Both the position numbers and the translations under genes were made by a program. The notes beneath the pieces were generated by a model. The model saw only the letters and a list, made by a program, of their open reading frames with translations, was not told the DNA's origin and made no database searches. Positions 42,089 through 51,324 of a DNA stretch of 55,365 bases are shown one piece after another. Source of the DNA: Flammeovirgaceae bacterium UBA2371 (lineage in GTDB: Bacteria > Bacteroidota > Bacteroidia > Cytophagales > Cyclobacteriaceae); the NCBI GenBank assembly GCA_002345965.1, contig DDTF01000037.1:115495-170859 (forward strand). Direction: 5' to 3'. Every line of letters begins with the position of its first letter. The stretch's first letter is position 1.

Positions 42089-43399
42089 TTATTGGTGAAC
42101 GCCAAGTGGTAACTCCATGCAAAAGGAAGTAATCCCCTCATCGGAGCGAACCAGATACATCCGTCCTTGATTGAGATGGACGAAAAAGGCTGACATGGCC
42201 AGTCCTAGTCCAGCACCTCTTTCCCCATTGGTATCGGCAGCGGAGGGCATTTGGTACGTAAATAGTTTCTTTTGCAAATCGGCAGGAATTGGATCTCCCT
42301 GATTGGTAACAAGCACCCTCACCATTCCATCTTCATTTTTGGATACTTCAAGCTGAATCAAAGTACCCTTTCTTGCGAATTTGATGGCATTGGATATCAG
42401 GTTGCGCAAGGCAATTCTAATCATGTCTTCGTCCACATTGACATAAGCAGATTGATCAATATTTAATTTTAACTCTAAACTCTTGTCAATAAGCGGAAGG
42501 TGAAAAAATTTTATTTTATTCTCCAGCAAATCCAACATGTTCACGGTGGTTTTATCTAGCACAAATCCTTCCATTTGAGAGCGAGACCATCTGACCAAGC
42601 TGTGAAGCAAAAACGATACATTATTGAATTGTTCCCTCAACGCAACAATATACGACTTGAAATCACGCTCATTGATATTACCCCTGCTTTGCAAATACAA
42701 CATAGTGGACAGGGAGTTCATGGGTGTAGCCACATCATGTGACAGAATGGATATCACTTTGTTCTTCTGCTGATTCAATTCCTCAACCAGTCTTTTTTGC
42801 TCAGCTAAATCATTGAACTGTAAAAAATTATTTCTTCTTCTACTTTCCAATACGACACCGGCAATATGGATGTAAACAAAAATTGAAAACAAATGAGGGT
42901 ACTGGCTAAAATAAAATGGGTCTCTATGGATAATCTGAGAATAGAAAATAAACAGAACCAAGAACACTAGATTAAGGTAGAATGCATGTCTTAAGTGCAA
43001 CCCACTTGCAGTAATTACCAAAAGAAAAATAAGAAAAATAAGATTGGTAAGATAAAAAGAGGGCATGCGTGCAAATGTGGCAGTGATGATGGCCGAACCA
43101 AAACTCATTGCAGCGATCAAAATAACAAACAATACAAATACCCTAAATGACAGGTTCTTGTAGGATAACCACATAATTATTGACGCGCCAACCAACACTG
43201 AAATACGGGTTATCAAAACCACCGAGAAGTCTACGTCTTTAAAAAAATCAATGATTAAAAAAATGGACATCCCAAATAGGGTAAGGAACGTTACCAGCCG
43301 AAGAGAGATTAAGTTGGAAGCCTGTATAAAGTCATTATACTGTGCCTCGAGCTCATCCTCAAACTTCCAGATATAAGAATATCGTGAAAAAAATTGCAA
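42089..43399 (-). CDS. Membrane sensor histidine kinase
   Basis: A 436-aa kinase with six N-terminal membrane helices (about 30-190), a coiled linker and a HisKA domain with the phosphorylated His in ISILSHDVATPMNSL; the ATPase domain has NLISNAIKFA (N box), VRVLVTNQGDPIP and GERGAGLGLAMSAFF (G boxes). It has no periplasmic sensor domain or receiver domain, so the membrane part must sense the signal. No response regulator gene is adjacent. The only start is TTG (43399): a stop lies upstream in frame and the first Met is in helix 1. The promoter box is only 11 bases away. Confidence 0.9.
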   Translation of the reverse strand: MQFFSRYSYIWKFEDELEAQYNDFIQASNLISLRLVTFLTLFGMSIFLIIDFFKDVDFSVVLITRISVLVGASIIMWLSYKNLSFRVFVLFVILIAAMSFGSAIITATFARMPSFYLTNLIFLIFLLVITASGLHLRHAFYLNLVFLVLFIFYSQIIHRDPFYFSQYPHLFSIFVYIHIAGVVLESRRRNNFLQFNDLAEQKRLVEELNQQKNKVISILSHDVATPMNSLSTMLYLQSRGNINERDFKSYIVALREQFNNVSFLLHSLVRWSRSQMEGFVLDKTTVNMLDLLENKIKFFHLPLIDKSLELKLNIDQSAYVNVDEDMIRIALRNLISNAIKFARKGTLIQLEVSKNEDGMVRVLVTNQGDPIPADLQKKLFTYQMPSAADTNGERGAGLGLAMSAFFVHLNQGRMYLVRSDEGITSFCMELPLGVHQ

Positions 43400-43409
43400 T
43401 TTTGTCGCT

Positions 43410-43417
43410 CAAAAATA
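43410..43417 (-). promoter_or_regulatory. -7 box of the histidine kinase gene
   Basis: The minus strand reads TATTTTTG, a perfect TAnnTTTG box; transcription would start near 43406, seven bases before the TTG start codon. No -33 TTG was found. The 50-base gap also has to hold the divergent metB-like promoter. Confidence 0.4.
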
Positions 43418-43449
43418 ATCTGTCTAAAATTAGGGATTAAATCATTGCT

Positions 43450-44595
43450 ATGAAATTCGGAACTAAAGCTGTTCATGCCGGGGTAGAACCAGATCCATTG
43501 ACCGGAGCTGTTATGACGCCCATTTATCAAACTTCCACCTATGCCCAGGAATCTCCCTCTAAACATAAAGGGTATGGATATGCAAGAGGAGCCAACCCGA
43601 CCCGGGATGCCCTCCAAAGGAGCATTGCAGCGCTCGAAAACGGTCAATTTGGCCTTTGTTTCTCTTCAGGGATGGGGGCCACAGATGCGGTAATCAAATT
43701 ATTAAGCCCTGGCGATGAGGTAATCACCAGCAATGACCTCTATGGAGGTTCGTATCGAATGTTCAGGAAGGTCTTTGAAAAATACGGCATTAAATTCCAC
43801 TTCATTGACCTAACCAATGCCGAAAACATTAAACCCTTAATCAACGAGCGCACCAAGCTGATGTGGCTGGAAACTCCATCGAATCCACTGATGAGAATTA
43901 TTGACATCAAAGCTTGTGCTGCTATTGCAAAACAAAACAATATTCTCGTTGCTGTAGACAATACCTTTGCTTCTCCATATTTGCAAAATCCACTTGCACT
44001 GGGAGCCGATATTGTAATGCACTCGGTAACCAAATACCTTGGCGGTCACTCCGATGTAATCATGGGCGCACTGGTTGTCAATGATCAAAAATTAAGGGAC
44101 GAATTGTTCTTTATACTCAACTCCTGTGGGGCAGTGCCAAGTCCCAACGATTGTTTCCTTGTGCTTCGCGGCATCAAAACCCTTCAGCTAAGAATGCAAA
44201 GGCATTGTAGCAACGGAAAACAGATTGCGGAATTTTTAGCCGCCCATCCCAAAGTAGGGAAAGTTTATTGGCCAGGGTTTCCTAACCATCCTAACCATGA
44301 TGTAGCCAAACAACAAATGAATGATTTTGGCGGAATGCTTTCATTTACTTTAAAAGACGATAGCCAGGCGAAAGCGAATAAATTAATGGAGACCGTACAT
44401 TTATTCACGCTGGCTGAATCATTAGGGGGTGTTGAATCCTTAATCAATCACCCCGCATCGATGACGCACGCAAGCATTCCAAAAGAGGAACGTATTAAAA
44501 ATGGTTTGAGCGATTCCTTGATCCGTTTAAGTGTAGGCATTGAAGACATTGAGGATTTGATTGAAGATCTTACCACAGCACTTAATGGTGTATAA
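43450..44595 (+). CDS. Cystathionine gamma-synthase/lyase family PLP enzyme
   Basis: A 381-aa Cys/Met-metabolism PLP enzyme. The N-terminus FGTKAVHAGVEPDP, the segment YARGANPTRDAL, the substrate region FSSGMGATDA and the PLP-binding Lys in HSVTKYLGGHSDVIMG are all normal, as is ESLGGVESLINHPASMTHA in the C-terminal domain. It takes part in transsulfuration; whether it works as gamma-synthase (MetB) or gamma-lyase cannot be decided by eye. It is followed by a strong bidirectional terminator. Confidence 0.92.
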   Translation: MKFGTKAVHAGVEPDPLTGAVMTPIYQTSTYAQESPSKHKGYGYARGANPTRDALQRSIAALENGQFGLCFSSGMGATDAVIKLLSPGDEVITSNDLYGGSYRMFRKVFEKYGIKFHFIDLTNAENIKPLINERTKLMWLETPSNPLMRIIDIKACAAIAKQNNILVAVDNTFASPYLQNPLALGADIVMHSVTKYLGGHSDVIMGALVVNDQKLRDELFFILNSCGAVPSPNDCFLVLRGIKTLQLRMQRHCSNGKQIAEFLAAHPKVGKVYWPGFPNHPNHDVAKQQMNDFGGMLSFTLKDDSQAKANKLMETVHLFTLAESLGGVESLINHPASMTHASIPKEERIKNGLSDSLIRLSVGIEDIEDLIEDLTTALNGV

Positions 44596-44622
44596 AAAAA
44601 AGGGCCTTCTGGCCCTTTTTTT
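44595..44622. terminator. Bidirectional intrinsic terminator
   Basis: AAAAAAAGGGCC-TTCT-GGCCCTTTTTTT, a symmetrical hairpin with A- and T-runs on either side. It serves both the plus-strand cystathionine enzyme gene and the minus-strand basic protein gene. Confidence 0.92.
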
Positions 44623-44623
44623 A

Positions 44624-44956
44624 TTAATTGTTACTTACAGGATTGTGCTTTGCCCTGCGAATATGACGGCTGGCACGATTCTGCTTTCTTTCCAGTTTGC
44701 GTTTTTCTAATCCGGTAACCTCTCCGTCTGCTTTTGCCCTGCGCTCTGCCCTGCGAATATGGCGTTGTTCTGCCCTCAAAAGTTTAGCCTCTCGATTGGT
44801 AATTTCTCCGTCTATACGTCCGTCCACCATACGGGCACGTTGTGCTTTTTGACGAACATCAGCACGTTTGGTGTCAGTTTGCGCATACGAGTTGTTACTG
44901 ATTACAGTTAAGGCAACTACAAAGGTTGCTATAATAAGGTATCTAAGCTGTTTCAT
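44624..44956 (-). CDS. Small exported Arg/Lys-rich protein with tandem repeat
   Basis: A 110-aa protein: signal peptide MKQLRYLIIATFVVALTVISNNSYAQ, then a very basic helical mature part of about 85 residues. Two copies of a unit of about 28 residues follow each other: DGEITNREAKLLRAEQRHIRRA and DGEVTGLEKRKLERKQ...RHIRRA, with DGE[IV]T..E near the start and RHIRRAK near the end. It belongs to a group of short basic proteins common in Bacteroidota. The role is unknown; the charge suggests binding to an acidic polymer. The start at 44956 is chosen for its signal peptide; the longer frame has no such signal. Confidence 0.8.
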   Translation of the reverse strand: MKQLRYLIIATFVVALTVISNNSYAQTDTKRADVRQKAQRARMVDGRIDGEITNREAKLLRAEQRHIRRAERRAKADGEVTGLEKRKLERKQNRASRHIRRAKHNPVSNN

Positions 44957-45017
44957 AGGATATTTTGCGTTTTGTTTCCTATTGGACGTGCTGAAGTGCT
45001 TAAGGTTTAATGCAAGA

Positions 45018-45275
45018 CTAGTTTTTTCTTTTTTTTGGCTTTGGTGCTTTGGTACGTTTACTTTTTTTGATCTGCTTCTTTTCAAGCCTTATCTTCTTTT
45101 GCATGCTTACAGGCTTATTCTTCTTGGCTTTCCGCTGACTTTCATGAACAAGTTTTTGTTCACGCGTCATGTCGGCAGATTCAATTTTTGTAAGTTTTTT
45201 ACTTTTGATTTTTTTCTGCGCAAAAGCGGAGCCAAAGCTGAATAAGGCCAGTATAATTATGAACAAGATTTTCAT
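45018..45275 (-). CDS. Small exported Lys-rich protein
   Basis: An 85-aa protein with a signal peptide (MKILFIIILALFSFGSAFAQ) and a mature part in which about half the residues are Lys or Arg, ending KRTKAPKPKKRKN. No family is recognised. It lies 61 bases upstream of the preceding entry on the same strand; the two are unlike in sequence but similar in size, charge and export, and are likely to be expressed together. Confidence 0.65.
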   Translation of the reverse strand: MKILFIIILALFSFGSAFAQKKIKSKKLTKIESADMTREQKLVHESQRKAKKNKPVSMQKKIRLEKKQIKKSKRTKAPKPKKRKN

Positions 45276-45301
45276 ACAACTAATTTAAGTACATTACTTC
45301 A

Positions 45302-46522
45302 CTATTCTTCCTCAATAAAATTCATGTCTCTTGAAAAAGTTTCATCAATGCTTCTCAGTGCAATTACAGCAATAATGATGGTGATAACGCCCACAATCAA
45401 AGCTCCATAAATAATACCCATCTCACCTCGCAAAAATTTAAAAGCCAGCGTAATTGGAACCACCGTTCCTCTGATAAAATTAGGAACAGTTGTAGCTACT
45501 GTAGATCTTAAATTAGTACCAAACTGCTCGGCAGCAATAGTCACAAACAAAGCCCAGTAGCCAATTGCAAATCCCAATATTCCGCAAGCGATATAAAAAA
45601 ATGCTACGGTCTTGAATGGCAGGAAAAGATAAAAAATGATTGCGCCTAACGTTAAGAATATAAAAATCAATACGATTTTTTTTCTTGATTTTACCATTTG
45701 ACTTATGAAACCACTTCCAAAATCTCCAATTGCAAGCGCCAGATAACTATACATTACCGCATCACCGGCCACTACTTCCCCCTCTATCCCTAGTGCCCTT
45801 GCAAACTCGGGCGAAAACGTAATCAATATCCCAATCACATACCAAATGGGTAAGCCAATAAGAATACACCCTACAAACCTTTTCAATCTGGCAGAATTGG
45901 TGAAAAGCATGAAAAAATTCCCCCTTTCAACAGCTGCCTCTTTTAACTTAACGAACAATCCAGATTCAAATACACTTGCGCGGGCAACCAATAACATTAG
46001 TCCCAAACCTCCTCCAATGAAATAGGTAGTTTGCCAATCAAAGTGTTTGGCTACGAAATTGGCCAATACCGCCCCAAATAATCCCACTGTTGCCACCAAA
46101 GCGGTACCGTAGCCCCTTAACCGTGTCGGCAACACCTCCGAAACCAAGGTGATTCCAGCACCCAGTTCACCAGCCAGACCAATACCTGCTATAAAACGAA
46201 GGACAGCATATTGATCAACACTTGTTACAAATCCATTAGCAATGTTGGCCAATGAGTACAAAAGTATTGATCCGAATAATACAGAAAGACGACCTCGCTT
46301 GTCTCCCATAATGCCCCAAATCAAACCACCAATTAGCAAACCAGTCATCTGAACTTGAAGTAAGAATTCTCCTTCATCCAAAAGCGCCTCTGAAGGCACG
46401 CCAAGGGATTGAAGGCTTGGAATCCTTACAATACTAAAAAGCAGCAGGTCATAGATATCCACAAAATAGCCAAGTGCAGCTACCACTACAGGCAGACTAA
46501 ATAAGAGTTTGATGTCCTTCAT
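45302..46522 (-). CDS. Major facilitator superfamily transporter
   Basis: A 406-aa inner-membrane transporter with about eleven to twelve helices. The loop between helices 2 and 3 reads GIMGDKRGRLSVLFG, the MFS signature, and the helix-4 region PTRLRGYGTALVATVG follows the sugar/organic-acid transporter pattern. The middle domain (about 185-250) is a cytoplasmic loop, and the second half has SGFISQMVKSRKKIVLIF. The substrate is unknown. It is divergent from the sortilin-like gene. Confidence 0.9.
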   Translation of the reverse strand: MKDIKLLFSLPVVVAALGYFVDIYDLLLFSIVRIPSLQSLGVPSEALLDEGEFLLQVQMTGLLIGGLIWGIMGDKRGRLSVLFGSILLYSLANIANGFVTSVDQYAVLRFIAGIGLAGELGAGITLVSEVLPTRLRGYGTALVATVGLFGAVLANFVAKHFDWQTTYFIGGGLGLMLLVARASVFESGLFVKLKEAAVERGNFFMLFTNSARLKRFVGCILIGLPIWYVIGILITFSPEFARALGIEGEVVAGDAVMYSYLALAIGDFGSGFISQMVKSRKKIVLIFIFLTLGAIIFYLFLPFKTVAFFYIACGILGFAIGYWALFVTIAAEQFGTNLRSTVATTVPNFIRGTVVPITLAFKFLRGEMGIIYGALIVGVITIIIAVIALRSIDETFSRDMNFIEEE

Positions 46523-46631
46523 TTTTACAGAAAAAGATTTGCTTCAAATTAGCGTAGAATCATTAGAATCCAACTATCCTATCGCAAGTTCAAATCGACC
46601 ATTTATAGAAAAAAAAGGGTATTTAAGCATA

Positions 46632-46643
46632 ATTACGCGTAAT
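46632..46643. repeat. Perfect 12-base palindrome ATTACGCGTAAT
   Basis: A fully symmetric site in the 268-base divergent region between the MFS gene and the sortilin-like gene. Its placement suggests a regulator site, but no regulator can be named. Apart from this and a weak AAGATTTG box (46534-46541) the region holds nothing I can support. Confidence 0.4.
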
Positions 46644-46790
46644 CTAGAGACTGTAAGAGTGCTGATATGCTGGTGGATACCATTAAACATGGATGCAATC
46701 CGCTGAACATCATCCTCTGCAAAAAACATCTCGCGAACATTGACGCTCGCGGGAATGCATTTCGAAATACCACAAAACCAAATTTTAAAA

Positions 46791-49700
46791 ATGAAAAAAC
46801 TTTTTTTACTTCTCTCTGTCGCAATGTTGTTGGTGACAGCAGCAGAGGCTCAGCGAAAACGAAGCGGGTCTACTCCTGCCAAGAACACGACAACCTATGA
46901 TGAAAAACTCTACAATGCCCTCGAGTGGAGAAGCATTGGCCCATACAGAGGTGGTCGTTCTAGCGCTGTAACTGGCGTCCCCGGCAAGCCCTTGTTGTTT
47001 TACATGGGAGCCACCGGAGGTGGTGTATGGAGAACCAAAGATGGCGGAAACTCATGGCAAAATATATCTGACGGATACTTCGGTGGCTCTATCGGATCTG
47101 TTGCTGTAAGCGAATGGGACAACAATGTTATTTACGTAGGTGGCGGTGAAGCAACTGTAAGGGGTAACGTATCCTCTGGATACGGACTTTGGAAATCCAC
47201 AGATGCCGGGGCGACCTGGAGCGACATCGGCTTGAAAAACTCAAGACACGTACCTCGCATTAGAATCCATCCCAGAAACCCTGACTTAGTTTATGCAGCC
47301 GTATTAGGTGATCTCTTCAAATCATCAGATGACCGCGGTGTGTACCGTTCCAAGGATGGCGGAAAAAACTGGGAGAAAATACTTTTTGCCAACAAAGATG
47401 CTGGCGCTGTGGATCTGGTATTAGATCCTAATAATCCTCGCATCATTTACGCCACAACATGGAGAATAAAAAGAACCCCTTATAGCCTCGAAAGTGGTGG
47501 AGAAGGATCTGCTTTGTGGAAAAGTACAGATGGAGGTGACAACTGGACCAATATTTCTGCCAATGATGGTTTACCAAAAGGACTTTGGGGAATTTCTGGT
47601 GTGAGCGTATCACCTGTCAACTCCAATAGAGTGTTTGCCATTATCGAAAATGACAAAGGTGGAATTTACCGCTCTGATGATGCTGGTAAAACATGGAAAT
47701 ACCTCAATGATGAAAGAAAGCTTCGTCAAAGAGCATGGTACTACAGCAAAATATATGCAGATACCCAAGATGAGGATATCGTATATGTAATGAACGTACA
47801 GTACCACAGATCTAAAGATGGAGGTAAAACCTTCCAGACTTATAATGCTCCGCATGGTGATCACCATGACCTATGGATTGCTCCAGAAGACAATCAGCGT
47901 ATGGTCATTGCCGATGATGGCGGGGCCCAGGTATCGTATGATGCGGGTGAAAACTGGTCTACTTACATGAACCAGCCAACTGCTCAGTACTATCGAGTAA
48001 CAACAGACAACCACTTCCCTTACCGTATTCTTGTTGCACAGCAGGATAACTCTACGCAGCGTATTTTACATCGCACAGACGGGTCTTCCATTAGCGAAAG
48101 CGACTGGCAGGTAACTGCAGGAGGAGAGAGTGGTCACATTGCTGTGGATCCAAAAAACAATGATATCGTTTACGGAGGTAGCTACGGAGGTACTTTTGAA
48201 CGTATCAACCATCAGACAAACGAGTCGAGAAGCATCAATGCCTGGCCAGACAACCCCATGGGACATGGTGCAGAGGGTGCCAAATACCGTTTCCAGTGGA
48301 ACTTCCCTATATTCTTTTCTCCTCATAACCCTAAAAAACTTTATGCAGCATCACAGCATTTGCACGTAAGTTACAATGAAGGTCAAAGCTGGGAATTGAT
48401 CAGCCCGGATCTTTCCAGAAATGATCCTTCTAAATTAGGACCTTCAGGAGGACCTATCACAAAAGACAACACTGGCGTAGAGTATTACTCAACCATATTT
48501 GCTGCAATGGAGTCTCCTTATGAGGAGAATGTAATTATTGCTGGTTCTGACGATGGCTTGGTACACATCACAAAAGATGGTGGAAAAAACTGGGAAAAAA
48601 TTACACCTCCTATGATGCCAGAGTTTTGTATGGTTAACAGTGTAGATTTTGATCCCCATGTAAAAGGTGGTGCATATATCGCAGCTACCAGTTACAAAAT
48701 GGGTGATTACAAGCCCTACCTGTTCAAAACCAAAGATTACGGAAAAACCTGGACACAGATTACCGATGGCATTCCATCTGAACATTTCACCCGCGTAGTA
48801 AGGGTAGATCCCAAACGAGCAGGTTTGCTGTATGCAGGAACTGAAGCAGGTATGTACATATCATTTGATGATGGAGCAAGCTGGAAACCTTTCCAGTTAA
48901 ATCTTCCTATTGTACCTATCACTGACCTTACCATTAAAAACGATAATCTTATCGCAGCAACCCAAGGAAGAAGTGTTTGGTTAATTGATGACATTACGCC
49001 ATTGCATCAGTTGAACGATGCAGTAGCATCAAGTAATACTCATCTGTTTAAGCCAATGCCAAGCTACCGAATGAATGGTAGCCAGGGAGGTGGATGGAAT
49101 CCTACTCCAAGTAACCACGGAATGAACCACCCCAATGGAGTCATGGTTCATTACTATGTGAAAGACACAGCCAAGGTTACTGCTTCACTTGAAATAATGG
49201 AAATGAATGGAACGCTTATTAAGAAGTTCGCAACAAAACCTGATAAAAAAGCAAAGGAAGAAGCTTTAAAGATTAAGCCAGGCATGAACCGTCACATCTG
49301 GAATATGAGATATCCTGATGCAGAGGGATTTGATGGGTTGATTATGTGGGGTGCTTCTTTGAGAGGACCAAAAGCAGTTCCAGGCAAATACAAGGCAAAA
49401 CTTACTGTAAATGGTAATGCCATGGAAACTGAGTTTGAAATTCTGAAAGACCCGCGCACTGAAGGAACACTTGCTGATATTCGCGAACAATTTGATTTTG
49501 CCATCAAGGTGAGAGACAAATTGTCTGACGCCAATAAAGCAGTGAAGAAAATTCGTGACGCACGCGATCAGATCAATAGAGTAACTGAGCCCATGAAAGG
49601 CGACCCCGCCTTTAAAGATGTAAATGACATGGCCAAGAATATTCTTGAGAACGTAAAAGGTGTTGAAGAAGAACTTTACCAGACTAAAAACAGAAGCGGT

Positions 49701-49931
49701 CAGGATCCCCTAAACTTCCCGATAAGATTGAACAACAAAATCGGTGGATTAGGTGGAGAGGTAGAAGGAAATGACTTCAAACCAACCAATCAGGCTAAAG
49801 CAGTTTATGATGAAATTTCAGGAAAGATAGATGTACAATTAAAAACATTGAACACCATCTTCACTGAACAGATTCCTGAATTCAATAACCTGATCAGACA
49901 AAAAGAAGTGAAACCAGTAGTTATTCAATAA
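46791..49931 (+). CDS. Exported sortilin/VPS10-like beta-propeller protein
   Basis: A 1046-aa exported protein: signal peptide MKKLFLLLSVAMLLVTAAEAQ, a propeller part of about 730 residues and a C-terminal part with a short Ig-like domain (about 795-915) and a charged helical tail. At least eleven Asp-box-type repeats ([ST/K]xDxGxxW) are seen, for example VWRTKDGGNSW, LWKSTDAGATW, VYRSKDGGKNW and MYISFDDGASW. This layout is annotated in Bacteroidota as glycosyl hydrolase BNR or VPS10-domain protein; catalytic activity is not evident. No T9SS domain follows. The ATG at 46791 gives the signal peptide and is preferred to 46740. Confidence 0.9.
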   Translation: MKKLFLLLSVAMLLVTAAEAQRKRSGSTPAKNTTTYDEKLYNALEWRSIGPYRGGRSSAVTGVPGKPLLFYMGATGGGVWRTKDGGNSWQNISDGYFGGSIGSVAVSEWDNNVIYVGGGEATVRGNVSSGYGLWKSTDAGATWSDIGLKNSRHVPRIRIHPRNPDLVYAAVLGDLFKSSDDRGVYRSKDGGKNWEKILFANKDAGAVDLVLDPNNPRIIYATTWRIKRTPYSLESGGEGSALWKSTDGGDNWTNISANDGLPKGLWGISGVSVSPVNSNRVFAIIENDKGGIYRSDDAGKTWKYLNDERKLRQRAWYYSKIYADTQDEDIVYVMNVQYHRSKDGGKTFQTYNAPHGDHHDLWIAPEDNQRMVIADDGGAQVSYDAGENWSTYMNQPTAQYYRVTTDNHFPYRILVAQQDNSTQRILHRTDGSSISESDWQVTAGGESGHIAVDPKNNDIVYGGSYGGTFERINHQTNESRSINAWPDNPMGHGAEGAKYRFQWNFPIFFSPHNPKKLYAASQHLHVSYNEGQSWELISPDLSRNDPSKLGPSGGPITKDNTGVEYYSTIFAAMESPYEENVIIAGSDDGLVHITKDGGKNWEKITPPMMPEFCMVNSVDFDPHVKGGAYIAATSYKMGDYKPYLFKTKDYGKTWTQITDGIPSEHFTRVVRVDPKRAGLLYAGTEAGMYISFDDGASWKPFQLNLPIVPITDLTIKNDNLIAATQGRSVWLIDDITPLHQLNDAVASSNTHLFKPMPSYRMNGSQGGGWNPTPSNHGMNHPNGVMVHYYVKDTAKVTASLEIMEMNGTLIKKFATKPDKKAKEEALKIKPGMNRHIWNMRYPDAEGFDGLIMWGASLRGPKAVPGKYKAKLTVNGNAMETEFEILKDPRTEGTLADIREQFDFAIKVRDKLSDANKAVKKIRDARDQINRVTEPMKGDPAFKDVNDMAKNILENVKGVEEELYQTKNRSGQDPLNFPIRLNNKIGGLGGEVEGNDFKPTNQAKAVYDEISGKIDVQLKTLNTIFTEQIPEFNNLIRQKEVKPVVIQ

Positions 49932-49947
49932 ACCTGATTCACTAAAT

Positions 49948-49980
49948 AAAAAAGGGCTGAAGTTGATTCAGCCCTTTTTT
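49948..49980 (+). terminator. Intrinsic terminator after the sortilin-like gene
   Basis: GGGCTGAA-GTTGA-TTCAGCCC flanked by A6 and T6 (49948-49980), an extended perfect stem. It lies 17 bases after the stop codon. Confidence 0.92.
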
Positions 49981-50020
49981 ATTAACACATCCTAAATGAC
50001 TTGGCAACATCAGTGGTTGT

Positions 50021-50194
50021 CTACTCATTATTACTCTTCCCAATCACATAATAAAGTAGTGGCCCAAGCAAGGGCAAAAAGAAAACAACTACGATCCACA
50101 AAACCTTCTTTTCCGTGTCCTTAGTGCCCCTGATAATATCAAAAATCACAATGGCATCAAGAATGAGAACAAGTATCCCTAATAATCTAATCAT
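50021..50194 (-). CDS. PLDc_N-type small membrane protein
   Basis: A 57-aa protein read directly from the gap. Two hydrophobic helices (MIRLLGILVLILDAIVIFDI and VLWIVVVFFLPLLGPLLYYV) are joined by RGTKDTEKK; the end of helix 2, FFLPLLGPLLYYVIGK, is the phospholipase-D-nuclease N-terminal (PLDc_N) signature P.lGpllYy..gr/k. In full-length cardiolipin synthases this segment precedes the catalytic part; stand-alone copies are common in Bacteroidota and have no known function. It begins six bases after the ompA-like gene and is co-directional with it. Confidence 0.88.
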   Translation of the reverse strand: MIRLLGILVLILDAIVIFDIIRGTKDTEKKVLWIVVVFFLPLLGPLLYYVIGKSNNE

Positions 50195-50200
50195 AGCTAA

Positions 50201-51151
50201 CTAGTTTACCTCAAGTATTTTAAATAATTCATCAAGATTAGGAGTAATGATAATCTCTGTTCTCCTGTTTTTCTGTCTATTCTCTCCTGTAGCATTGGGT
50301 GCCAACGGAGAATACTCTCCTTTCCCTGAAGCTGTGATCTGATTGGGAGATACACCACCTTTAGTTAAAATCCTGGTGATGGAAGTAGCCCTCATCACAC
50401 TTAAATCCCAATTGTCCTGCATGTAGGCCGATTTTTTAGATATTGGCACATTATCAGTATGCCCTTCAACCATGATATGGATATCCTTTTGATCTTTAAG
50501 GGCCTTGGCCAATTGTTGTAAGGCAGTAACACCCTTTGCATCCACTTCTACACTACCTGAGCGAAACAACAATTGCTCAGCAAGAGACACATACACTTTC
50601 CCATTCTTAACATTCACGGTCAAGTCATTCTCTTTGAAATTGAGCAATGCATTGCTAATTCTATTCTTCAAATCCTGAACTGCTTTGTCCTTATTGGCCA
50701 GTACCTGCTCAAGTTCTTTTACTTTGCGTTCTCTTTCTTCAAGACTTACACTCAATGAATCATTTAGTTTTCTGGTCTTTTCTAAATTATCCTGTATAGC
50801 CAAAAGTTGTTCCTTTTGTAAAGTCAAGTCACGATTCAATTTACCACTGCTGTTAAGCAAATTTTTGTAATAAGCATTTAATTGATCGTATTCATTGTTA
50901 AGTCCATCCAGTTTTTGTGAAGTAGACCTCAGCGCCTCACCTATGTTGGTGGTATCGGACTTTAATTGAACTAATGATGCGTTTAATGATGTCAGTTCCG
51001 CATTGGCTTTCTCCAGTTGTTGGGATTTTTCAGCCAGTTCACCATCTGCCTTTACTTTTTGGGCAAGCAGATCATCGAATTTTTTCTTCGAAACAATACA
51101 GCTTTGGAGCGAAAAAAGGATCAAAAGGGGGATTATAAAAAATTTTTGCAT
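50201..51151 (-). CDS. OmpA-family lipoprotein with coiled coil
   Basis: A 316-aa lipoprotein: lipobox LQSC (signal MQKFFIIPLLILFSLQSC), a long coiled coil (about 25-165; heptads of Leu with Glu/Lys, Ala) and a C-terminal OmpA peptidoglycan-binding domain (about 195-310) with VEGHTDNVPISKK, NWDLSVMRATSI and NRRTEIIITP. It links the outer membrane with the wall. The layout is the Bacteroidota version of Pal/OmpA-like spacer proteins. The Asp of the TDN motif and the final Arg pair, needed to bind diaminopimelate, are kept. Confidence 0.9.
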   Translation of the reverse strand: MQKFFIIPLLILFSLQSCIVSKKKFDDLLAQKVKADGELAEKSQQLEKANAELTSLNASLVQLKSDTTNIGEALRSTSQKLDGLNNEYDQLNAYYKNLLNSSGKLNRDLTLQKEQLLAIQDNLEKTRKLNDSLSVSLEERERKVKELEQVLANKDKAVQDLKNRISNALLNFKENDLTVNVKNGKVYVSLAEQLLFRSGSVEVDAKGVTALQQLAKALKDQKDIHIMVEGHTDNVPISKKSAYMQDNWDLSVMRATSITRILTKGGVSPNQITASGKGEYSPLAPNATGENRQKNRRTEIIITPNLDELFKILEVN

Positions 51152-51231
51152 GGTTTAACCGTTTACCTATTACTTACAAAACTTATGTATTAGTTGTCTG
51201 AATCGTGCGCTAAAATGACTCAAAGTTGGCT

Positions 51232-51239
51232 CAAAAATA
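51232..51239 (-). promoter_or_regulatory. -7 box of the OmpA-family gene
   Basis: The minus strand reads TATTTTTG, a perfect TAnnTTTG box, with TTG 15 bases upstream (plus-strand CAA at 51255-51257), slightly short for the -33 element. The leader would be about 77 bases. Confidence 0.45.
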
Positions 51240-51324
51240 AGAAAATAAAGTTGTCAATCATTTAAACCTTTACCCACCCATTGGGGGTCTAATGGTAGCA
51301 AAACACACACCTATAAATTTCTAA

